DNA of 5,043 nt from Psychromonas sp. (GTDB taxonomy: Bacteria > Pseudomonadota > Gammaproteobacteria > Enterobacterales > Psychromonadaceae): the NCBI GenBank assembly GCA_023145575.1, contig JAGLDN010000160.1, forward strand, positions 1-5,043. Direction: 5' to 3'. Shown piece by piece: positions 1 to 4,779 of the stretch. Numbering within the stretch: the stretch's first letter is position 1; each line of letters starts with the position of its first letter. A program made the translations under genes and the position numbers. The notes below the pieces were generated by a model. That model was not told the DNA's origin. It did no database searches and worked only from the letters and a program-made list of their open reading frames with translations.

Positions 1-221
1 CTAGCGCCTGCAGAGCCTTTACTTTCATTAAAAATAGATCGCACATCAGCCTCTGATTTTAATTGATGATCGGTTATTTTATTGCAGGTTTGAGACCAAT
101 AACGATACCTGCTGCGGTTAAGTTTAAACAACTGACAAAGGTATTTAACAGGGTAACCCTCTTGTAGGTTGTGTATTATTTTAAATTTTTCAAGCTGTCC
201 GATATCAAAAGAGCTGTAGCC
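1..221 (-). CDS. IS3-family transposase OrfB, N-terminal part (reached by frameshift; runs off the left edge)
   Basis: In the -1 frame relative to orfA, 73 complete codons run open from the slippery site to the window edge. The translation begins GYSSFDIGQLEKFK and includes EGYPVKYLCQLFKLNRSRYR at about residues 26-45, the second helix-turn-helix region that starts OrfB in this family. It continues to FNESKGSAGA near the edge, which matches the region just before the DDE integrase core. The catalytic D, D and E residues lie outside the window, so activity cannot be judged. No plausible start codon precedes the slip site, so the product should be made only as an OrfA-OrfB fusion that catalyses cut and strand transfer of the element. 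Confidence 0.88.
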
Positions 222-487
222 TTTTTTATTATTTTATTTTCCAACTCAATCCGCTTTATTTTCCTTTCGAGCTCTTTAATTTTTATCTTGTCAGCTGTTA
301 AAGGGCTTGGATTATGATTACCATCCGCCCGCTCCGTTTTAATTTGTCGAACCCATTTGTCCATTGCTGATTTACTTACGCCCATTGCTTGCGCGGCTTC
401 TTTAACGGAGTAATTTTGATCAAGAACTAACTGGGCGGCTTCAAGTTTAAATTCTGCGGTATATGTTGGTCTTGCTTGCTTCTTCAT
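176..487 (-). CDS. IS3-family transposase subunit OrfA (IS3/IS911 type)
   Basis: This 103-residue protein is the usual length for IS911-type OrfA. It has a helix-turn-helix of the HTH_Tnp_1 type at about residues 25-47 (SVKEAAQAMGVSKSAMDKW). A Lys/Glu-rich leucine-zipper-like helix follows at about 66-90 (IKELERKIKRIELENKI), then the subfamily signature KKATALLISDSL at 88-99. In this family OrfA binds the element's ends and, when joined to OrfB by frameshifting, supplies the DNA-recognition and multimerisation part of the transposase. The ATG at 487 is supported by AGGTGA four bases upstream, and no better start exists. The gene ends in TAA at 176-178, about 43 bases beyond the slippery site, so unshifted ribosomes make the short regulatory form. 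The reading frame is intact. Confidence 0.93.
   Translation of the reverse strand: MKKQARPTYTAEFKLEAAQLVLDQNYSVKEAAQAMGVSKSAMDKWVRQIKTERADGNHNPSPLTADKIKIKELERKIKRIELENKIIKKATALLISDSLKNLK
221..227 (-). promoter_or_regulatory. Programmed -1 ribosomal frameshift site, A_AAA_AAG
   Basis: On the minus strand the heptamer AAAAAAG lies exactly in phase with orfA (codons AAA and AAG), the classic X_XXY_YYZ slippery arrangement used by IS911 and relatives. After a one-base slip the next codon is GGC at 221-219, which opens the orfB frame. The orfB frame has a TAA two codons before the slippery heptamer and no ATG, GTG or TTG between that stop and the heptamer. Frameshifting is therefore the likely only route to the OrfAB fusion transposase. 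Confidence 0.85.
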
Positions 488-507
488 TTTGTCACCTATT
501 CTAATAT

Positions 508-527
508 GAGGTGAATAATATCACCTC
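508..527 (-). promoter_or_regulatory. Dyad in the IS leader, GAGGTGA/TCACCTC
   Basis: A perfect 7-base inverted repeat (508-514 and 521-527) with a 6-base AT-only loop lies between the IS end and orfA. Its TCACCTC arm (minus strand, 514-508) is also complementary to the orfA Shine-Dalgarno AGGTGA (497-492), so two alternative hairpins are possible in an RNA. It could be an operator for OrfA, which has a DNA-binding domain, or a translational control structure. The repeat is seen directly; its role is inferred. Confidence 0.45.
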
Positions 528-542
528 TAGCTAGGTGGCCAA
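515..542 (-). promoter_or_regulatory. Candidate transposase promoter at the IS left end
   Basis: On the minus strand a TTGGCC (542-537) and a TATTAT (520-515) are separated by 16 bases. This is a moderate sigma-70 match, with the -35 inside the terminal repeat, an arrangement common for IS3-family elements. The -10 falls in the loop of the dyad at 508-527. The match is imperfect, so this is a candidate only. Confidence 0.4.
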
Positions 543-560
543 AATAACTGTACCACTACA
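534..560 (-). repeat. Left terminal inverted repeat (IRL) of the IS3-family element
   Basis: Read on the minus strand from 560, the element starts TGTAGTGGTACAG and continues through TTTTGGCCACC. It sits about 50 bases upstream of orfA, as IS3-family left ends do. The outer boundary at 560 is chosen from the TG terminus and the resemblance to IS911-type ends. The matching right repeat is not in the window, so the inner boundary is approximate. Confidence 0.7.
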
Positions 561-822
561 GCATGGAGTTACAAGGTAATCAACATAAAGCTCAAATATT
601 TGTTTATTTATATTCATAACGATACATTAACAGTTTTACATATGGAATTTTAGCTTACTGCGTAACATCAGAACTTAAGTTGTACCTTGAGCGAACATTT
701 TATCTAAAGCCTGAGAAAGAATCTTAAAGTAACATGACTGTAGACCTAAGTTTATAATTAAGCATGATCAATAATCAAATTCAATACCAATATTTTTTTT
801 GTTACTTATATATAAATATAGC
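561..822. other. Non-coding stretch between the IS element and the groESL promoter
   Basis: Apart from repeat copy A at 571-670, this AT-rich stretch shows nothing firm. The longest ATG-initiated frame I noticed on the plus strand is 18 codons, starting at 563. No CIRCE operator (TTAGCACTC-N9-GAGTGCTAA) is present, so HrcA control of the downstream groESL operon is not supported. Confidence 0.6.
571..670 (+). repeat. Degenerate direct repeat, copy A (partner at 3516-3612)
   Basis: About 100 bases align with 3516-3612 in the same orientation, at roughly three-quarters identity with small gaps. Shared landmarks in the same order are ACAAGGTAATCAA at the start, AAATATTT, TCATA-CG-TA in the middle, and TTACTG-GTAAC near the end. 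Copy A lies about 10 bases from the outer end of the IS3-family element. No open reading frame or strong hairpin accounts for it. Possible origins are a diverged intergenic repeat or MITE-like family, an old insertion-sequence end, or an ancient duplication. Confidence 0.65.
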
Positions 823-851
823 CTTGATAAATTTATTAAGAGTCTCCATAT
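823..851 (+). promoter_or_regulatory. Heat-shock (sigma-32/RpoH) promoter of groESL
   Basis: CTTGATA at 823-829 and CTCCATAT at 844-851 are separated by 14 bases. They differ by one base each from the enterobacterial RpoH consensus CTTGAAA and CCCCATnT, and the spacing falls within the accepted range. Transcription would start near 857-860, leaving an untranslated leader of about 100 bases before groES. This is the only strong promoter-like site I see upstream of the operon, and the lack of a CIRCE element is normal for gammaproteobacteria. Confidence 0.85.
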
Positions 852-956
852 ACTCTTAAGGAATCGACAAACCCTTTATAGAACTACGTCTGATCTGGTG
901 TATAAGAAAATTTAGGGAGTGAGATTTTATATTCATTTAACTTACTAGGAACAATA

Positions 957-1262
957 ATGAAAAGCATACCAAAAATCACACCATTACATGATCGAGTACT
1001 TATAAAGCGCATCGATAAAGACACTGAATCAGCTGGTGGTATTATACTCACTGGTAGCATGACTAAAGACTCCACACGCGGCACTGTTCTTGCGGTTGGA
1101 AGTGGTCTTGTTTTAGAAAACGGAGAGCAAAGACCACTTGATCTAAAAGTCGGTGATGTCGTTATTTTTACTCTTAGTTTTGAGTTGAAAATTGAATTAA
1201 TTAAGGGTGACGAATACTTAATTATGCGTGAAAAAGATATTGTGGCTACGATTGAAGTATAA
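957..1262 (+). CDS. groES: Co-chaperonin GroES (Hsp10, Cpn10), divergent copy
   Basis: GroES forms the seven-subunit lid that caps GroEL and closes the folding chamber. The 101-residue product has the family layout: PLHDRVLIKR at 9-18, the mobile loop ESAGGIILTGS at 24-34 whose IIL tripeptide (29-31) docks on GroEL, the STRG-VLAVG strand at 39-48, the roof-loop region LENGE at 53-57, then LKVGDVVIF (63-71) and YLIMREKDIVA (87-97). It is four residues longer at the N-terminus than E. coli GroES. Unusually, the conserved NDGYG segment (E. coli 68-72) reads TLSFE here (72-76), so both glycines and the tyrosine are replaced. ATG 957 is preceded by AGGA with a 6-base gap, and no other start fits. 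It lies 20 bases before groEL, in one operon under the RpoH promoter. Confidence 0.95.
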   Translation: MKSIPKITPLHDRVLIKRIDKDTESAGGIILTGSMTKDSTRGTVLAVGSGLVLENGEQRPLDLKVGDVVIFTLSFELKIELIKGDEYLIMREKDIVATIEV

Positions 1263-1269
1263 ATTTATT

Positions 1270-1275
1270 AGAGGA
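1270..1275 (+). promoter_or_regulatory. groEL ribosome binding site
   Basis: AGAGGA sits 7 bases before the ATG at 1283, inside the 20-base groES-groEL gap. It fixes the groEL start, which matches the usual MSKDVKF/MAAKDVKF beginning of the family. Confidence 0.8.
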
Positions 1276-1282
1276 AAACAAA

Positions 1283-2968
1283 ATGTCTAAAGATGTTAAA
1301 TTTGGAAATGATGCTCGTGTCAACATGTTAATTGGTGTTAATGTGTTAGCCAATGCAGTAAAAGTAACCTTAGGTCCCAAAGGGCGTAATGTTGTCATTG
1401 ATAAATCTTTTGGTACACCACATATAACAAAAGATGGTGTAACAGTAGCAAATGAAATTGAACTTGAAGATAAGTTCCAAAACATGGGCGTACAAATGGT
1501 AAAAGAGGTTGCCTCTAAAACAAATGATACAGCTGGTGATGGAACTACAACTGCAACTGTACTTGCACAAGCAATTATCAGTAATGGCTTAAAGGCTGTT
1601 GCTGCGGGTATGAACCCTATGGATCTTAAGCGCGGTATTGATAAAACGGTCAAAGAGGCTGTTAAAGAGCTTAAAAAGCTTTCAATTGTGTGTTCTGATT
1701 CAAAAGCAATCACACAAGTCGGTACAATTTCAGCCAATTCAGACCACGAAATTGGTGATCTAATTTCTTTAGCAATGGATAAAGTCGGCAAGGAAGGAGT
1801 GATAACAGTTGAAACAGGTCAAGGTCTAGAAAGTGAACTTGATGTTGTTGAGGGCATGCAATTTGATCGTGGGTATTTATCGCCATATTTTGTAAACACA
1901 GAAAATGGTACGGCTGAACTTGACTCTCCATATATTTTACTGCTTGATAAAGGCATCTCGAATATTCGTGATTTATTACCAATACTTGAAGCTGTTTCTA
2001 AAGCCTCTAAACCATTATTGATCATTGCAGAAAACGTTGAAAGTGAAGGCTTAGCAACACTGGTCATTAATAACATGCGTGGGATTGTAAAAGTTGCGGC
2101 AGTCAAATCACCTGGTTTTGGCGACAGACGTAAAGCGATGTTGAAAGATATTTCAGTATTGACTTCAGGCATGATGATTTCAGATGATGTCGGTATAGAA
2201 CTTGAAAAAATAACACTTGACGACTTAGGTCATGCGAAACGCGTTGTTGTTTCCAAAGATACAACAACCATCATTGATGGTGTTGGTGATGCAACCGCTA
2301 TTGAGGAACGTATTGCAGAAATTAAACAAGAAATCGATGACTCTACTTCTGACTACGATAAAGAAAAATTAGCAGAGCGCGTAGCAAAGCTTTCAGGTGG
2401 TGTTGCTGTAATTAAAGTTGGCGCTGCAACGGAAGTTGAAATGAATGAGAAAAAAAGTCGTGTAGATGATGCACTTCATGCAACACGCGCTGCAGTTGAA
2501 GAAGGTGTGGTTGCTGGTGGAGGTGTTGCTCTTATTCGTGCTGCACACGTGATAAAAGATCTCACTGGTGATAACGAAGATCAAAATGTTGGTATTCGCG
2601 TTGCACTAAAAGCCATGGAAGCTCCACTTCGTCAAATAGTTTCTAACTGTGGTGAAGAAGCCTCTGTTATTGCAAATAATGTACAACAAGGAATCAATAA
2701 CTATGGGTATAATGCAACAACTGGTGAATATGGCGATATGATTGAGATGGGTATTTTAGATCCCACAAAAGTCACACGAAGTGCATTACAATATGCCGCA
2801 TCAGTTGCAGGTCTTATGATAACGACGGAATGTATGATTACTGACAAAATAAATAAACAAGATGAAGAGGAAAATAAATCAGTAGCAAATCCTTCCAACG
2901 CAGATATGGGAGGAATGGGGGGACCAGTACCTGGAATGAATTCACTAAATAGTATGATGGGGTCATAA
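1283..2968 (+). CDS. groEL: Chaperonin GroEL (Hsp60, Cpn60), probable paralogous copy with unusual C-terminal tail
   Basis: GroEL is the double-ring cytosolic chaperonin that encloses unfolded proteins and folds them in cycles of ATP hydrolysis with GroES. The 561-residue protein is colinear with E. coli GroEL (548). Visible ATP-site motifs are TLGPKGRN (29-36), KDG with Asp51, AGDGTTTATVL with Asp86, and the catalytic Asp396 in VDDALHATRAA, equivalent to E. coli Asp52, Asp87 and Asp398. VVAGGG, MGILDPTKVTRSAL and AASVAGLMITTE close the equatorial domain. In the apical domain the substrate- and GroES-binding residues are kept (Tyr198, Tyr202, Phe203, Leu232, Leu235, Leu257, Val261, Ile262). 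The C-terminal tail after ITD (519-521) is 40 residues against 25 in E. coli, starts with an acidic/polar stretch (KQDEEENKS), and has only one MGGMGG before PVPGMNSLNSMMGS. No frame damage is seen. It is the second gene of the RpoH-driven operon and is followed by a terminator. Confidence 0.97.
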   Translation: MSKDVKFGNDARVNMLIGVNVLANAVKVTLGPKGRNVVIDKSFGTPHITKDGVTVANEIELEDKFQNMGVQMVKEVASKTNDTAGDGTTTATVLAQAIISNGLKAVAAGMNPMDLKRGIDKTVKEAVKELKKLSIVCSDSKAITQVGTISANSDHEIGDLISLAMDKVGKEGVITVETGQGLESELDVVEGMQFDRGYLSPYFVNTENGTAELDSPYILLLDKGISNIRDLLPILEAVSKASKPLLIIAENVESEGLATLVINNMRGIVKVAAVKSPGFGDRRKAMLKDISVLTSGMMISDDVGIELEKITLDDLGHAKRVVVSKDTTTIIDGVGDATAIEERIAEIKQEIDDSTSDYDKEKLAERVAKLSGGVAVIKVGAATEVEMNEKKSRVDDALHATRAAVEEGVVAGGGVALIRAAHVIKDLTGDNEDQNVGIRVALKAMEAPLRQIVSNCGEEASVIANNVQQGINNYGYNATTGEYGDMIEMGILDPTKVTRSALQYAASVAGLMITTECMITDKINKQDEEENKSVANPSNADMGGMGGPVPGMNSLNSMMGS

Positions 2969-3010
2969 TTACAGTCAATAAGTTATCAATATTATTGAAT
3001 ATTATTGGTT

Positions 3011-3095
3011 AAAATGAATCAATTCTGTTTTGAATTATTATAAAGAGAACAATCATTTATAATAATTTTAGTCCGGGATTGATTCATTTTTTTTT
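3011..3095 (+). terminator. Long nested hairpin terminator after groEL
   Basis: The outer stem pairs 3011-3023 (AAAATGAATCAAT) with 3078-3090 perfectly over 13 bases and can extend four more pairs with G-U wobbles (3024-3027 with 3074-3077). An inner perfect 12-base stem pairs 3033-3044 (AATTATTATAAA) with 3056-3067 around an 11-base loop. Nine T residues at 3087-3095 follow the structure and partly form its last pairs. Position and T tract fit an intrinsic terminator for groESL. It is much longer and more AT-rich than a typical one. Confidence 0.75.
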
Positions 3096-3515
3096 GTCAT
3101 AACTTCTATTGAATATAACGTCTCAATAATAATTGCAGAATGTATATCTCATGTTTTTGTTTCCTCTAATTTTGAGTTGTCTTCTTTAGATAATTCAATT
3201 CTATTTTTTTATCATCAAGATTTGATTTATAGATAATATCTTTTGCTTTTCCTCACGACTTGTATGAATATTGCACAGGTGTTTTTTACACCTACTTGAA
3301 ATCGATATTTAGTTAAATCTTTTTATCTCTTATACAACACAAAACATTAATATTTTTGGTCCCTTATCTGTGACGTTGTAACAAGCTGGGTTATCAGTTA
3401 GATTGTGCTAATGCCAACACAAAATATGTATTTTGCTAAATAACGCTCAATATTTTTGCGACAATAGTATGAAAAACAAGATAGATCTATTGCCTTTGTC
3501 TTACTGAATAAGGTG
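3096..3515. other. Non-coding stretch between the groESL terminator and repeat copy B
   Basis: I find no convincing gene here. The 3150-3260 part is strikingly pyrimidine-rich on the plus strand. A 6-base hairpin AGGTGT/ACACCT lies at 3277-3282 and 3288-3293 with a 5-base T loop. A weak sigma-70-like pair, TTGTAA (3376-3381) and TAGATT (3399-3404) with 17-base spacing, could serve yhgN but scores poorly. Short lysine-rich frames occur on the minus strand around 3170-3260 and are probably composition effects. Confidence 0.5.
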
Positions 3516-3612
3516 ACAAGGTAATCAATGTACAGTTTAAATATTTATTTTTTTTCATAGCGCTATTTTTACCATTTTTAAAATGAAAGTTTAGTTTTAC
3601 TGTGTAACGCCA
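3516..3612 (+). repeat. Degenerate direct repeat, copy B (partner at 571-670)
   Basis: This copy starts ACAAGGTAATCAATG and ends TTTACTGTGTAACGCCA, with the same internal landmarks in the same order as copy A. It lies about 65 bases upstream of the yhgN start, so it may contribute to that gene's leader or promoter. A GTGACA (3513-3518) followed 17 bases later by TTTAAA is a weak promoter-like match inside it. Together the two copies bracket the groESL operon and its promoter and terminator. Confidence 0.65.
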
Positions 3613-3666
3613 ATTATGCGACTACTTTTTGAATATTAAATTCATTATCGTTATATTTGCAAAATT

Positions 3667-3674
3667 AGAAGGAG
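3667..3674 (+). promoter_or_regulatory. yhgN ribosome binding site
   Basis: AGAAGGAG lies 5 bases before the ATG at 3680. It decides in favour of that start over the in-frame ATG at 3629, which lacks such a site and would add 17 residues not typical of the family. Confidence 0.8.
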
Positions 3675-3679
3675 TGGTT

Positions 3680-4288
3680 ATGGAAAAGTCATTTTCAGTA
3701 TTTTCAAACGCTATATTGCTTTTTTTTATTCTTGACCCATTAGGGAATGTCCCACTACTATTGAATATTTTAAAAAAGGTTGATAAAAGTAGACGTACTA
3801 AAATAATAGTAAGAGAAACATTCATTGGTCTAGTCATATTATTGGTATTTCTTTTTTTTGGTGATAACTTTTTAAGTATTTTCCACTTAGAAAAAGAATC
3901 GATCACCCTTGCTGGTGGGATAATTTTCTTTGTCATTGCCATAAAAATGATCTTCCCCGATCCAAGTGGTGAAAATCTATTTGGAACGAGAGATAACTCA
4001 GATCCGTTAATCGTACCGATTGCCATGCCAATGATTGCAGGCCCTTCCGCCCTCGCGACACTACTCGTGTTAGCCAAAACTCATCCAGAGAATAAAATAT
4101 TATTGTTTGCATCATTGATGATAGCTTGGGCAGTCTCAACTATTGTTTTATTACTCTCTCCGCTTCTTTATAAATTATTAAAAGATAAGGGATTAGCCGC
4201 GCTTGAAAAACTAATAGGAATGTTATTATTGATCATGTCTGTGCAAATGTTCATTGATGGGATAAGAGCCATTTCTAATACTTCGTAA
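3680..4288 (+). CDS. yhgN: MarC/UPF0056-family inner membrane protein, YhgN type
   Basis: The product from ATG 3680 is 202 residues, close to E. coli YhgN (197). About six hydrophobic helices are visible at roughly 7-30, 46-66, 74-92, 110-132, 140-164 and 174-195. Family motifs are DPLGN in helix 1 (19-23), GGIIFFVIAIKMIFP (79-93), PMIAGPSALATL in helix 4 (117-128) and the C-terminal ALEKLIGMLLLIMSVQMF (174-191), which parallels ALERLMGL and TQMFLDGI in YhgN. MarC proteins were once linked to multiple antibiotic resistance, but that role was not upheld and the transport substrate is unknown. The short N-terminus before helix 1 shows no cleavable signal. The gene has a strong ribosome binding site and is separated from groEL by a terminator and about 585 bases, so it is a separate transcription unit. 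A longer 219-residue form from 3629 is possible but less likely. Confidence 0.9.
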   Translation: MEKSFSVFSNAILLFFILDPLGNVPLLLNILKKVDKSRRTKIIVRETFIGLVILLVFLFFGDNFLSIFHLEKESITLAGGIIFFVIAIKMIFPDPSGENLFGTRDNSDPLIVPIAMPMIAGPSALATLLVLAKTHPENKILLFASLMIAWAVSTIVLLLSPLLYKLLKDKGLAALEKLIGMLLLIMSVQMFIDGIRAISNTS

Positions 4289-4349
4289 TAAGCATTTCAT
4301 TATATTGAAACGATTGATCCGCTATGTAAACCTAACTGTATTTAAATAT

Positions 4350-4369
4350 CATGGGTATATATACTCATG
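4350..4369. promoter_or_regulatory. 20-base near-palindrome centred on GTATATATAC
   Basis: CATG arms flank GTATATATAC, and nine of the ten base pairs are perfect; the remaining pair is G opposite T. This size and symmetry would suit a dimeric regulator's operator, but no gene start lies close by on either strand. It may be chance in AT-rich DNA. Confidence 0.25.
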
Positions 4370-4448
4370 TCATCTCAAGATGAAACGTCTGATTGGCACA
4401 TTGTGCTTATATGTGAGGCATAAAATTTGCAAGAGGGGGATTAAAATT

Positions 4449-4489
4449 AAGCTATTAACTATTTGTTATATAAAGTTATTTTATAGCTT
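4449..4489. terminator. AT-rich bulged hairpin, weak terminator candidate
   Basis: AAGCTATTAACT at 4449-4460 pairs with AGTTA (4474-4478) and ATAGCTT (4483-4489), leaving a 4-T bulge at 4479-4482. The minus-strand side is followed by TAATTTTAA and the plus-strand side by no T tract. If it terminates anything, it would be transcription from the right-hand transposase remnant. The low GC content makes it weak. Confidence 0.25.
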
Positions 4490-4779
4490 TACTAAATGAT
4501 ACAAGTTGCCTTTCCTTTCGAATCGAGAACTCGGTTTATTATGAAGAAATGGTGGTCTTGCGATGCTACATTTTATAATGTTCCAATAAATATAAATAAT
4601 AAATTTAAGTCAAGTTTCGGAGTTCAAATTTATTGAAAATAAAACCTAATTGGTTGTTAATTGCTCAATAATTTAACGCTGAAGCCTCCTGGCGGAGAGT
4701 AAAACTGTCCATTAGCATTGTTTCTTAAAAAATTAAGCAACGGACTGTTCGATTTTTTAAACACACATTGATCTGGTCC

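Larger units (their letters stand above)
1..560 (-). mobile_element. IS3-family insertion sequence (IS3/IS911-like), left part, truncated by the window edge
   Basis: The segment has the standard IS3-family order read on the minus strand: a terminal sequence ending at 560, a short leader, orfA with a helix-turn-helix, an A6G slippery site, and orfB in the -1 frame. The outer end begins TGTAGTGG, and IS3-family ends usually begin with TG. The other end, and therefore the target-site duplication, lies beyond position 1 and cannot be checked. The bases just outside the element (561 onward, gcatgg) abut copy A of the repeat described at 571-670. Every part of the element visible here is intact, so it could belong to a recently active copy. 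Confidence 0.9.
4289..4656. other. Stretch downstream of yhgN with no convincing gene
   Basis: The plus-strand frame at 4305-4499 (64 codons) is rich in Lys, Tyr, Ile and Cys, has no ribosome binding site and resembles no family I know, so I do not call it. A tiny 18-codon frame (4367-4423, MSSQDETSDW...) also lacks a binding site. The stretch holds a near-palindrome at 4350-4369 and a bulged hairpin at 4449-4489. Confidence 0.5.

Noticed and set aside
571..590. Resemblance of acaaggtaatc to the 3' end of 16S rRNA (AACAAGGTAACC)
   Set aside because: The match is limited to about ten bases. The flanking anti-Shine-Dalgarno end and the rest of 16S are absent, so it is coincidental.
823..956. 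HrcA/CIRCE operator upstream of groES
   Set aside because: No TTAGCACTC-N9-GAGTGCTAA or close variant is present. The promoter fits RpoH control instead.
1246..2898. Several long minus-strand frames and extra frames across groES and groEL
   Set aside because: They lie opposite an unmistakable groESL pair, lack ribosome binding sites and resemble no protein family. They are shadows of biased codon use.
3150..3262. Possible decayed minus-strand gene, with a lysine-rich reading (including DIIYKSNLDDKKIELNYLKK) and a groEL-like AGAGGAAAC-ATG start near 3153
   Set aside because: The frames are short, broken by stops and consistent with an A-rich strand. The start site leads to only nine codons before a stop, and no family is recognised.
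3622..4139. Minus-strand frames of 151 and 68 codons opposite yhgN
   Set aside because: They overlap a clear membrane-protein gene with a strong start site and show no family features of their own.
4305..4499. 64-codon plus-strand frame downstream of yhgN
   Set aside because: It has no ribosome binding site, an odd Lys/Tyr/Cys-rich composition, no recognisable domain, and an internal near-palindrome and hairpin in the same bases.
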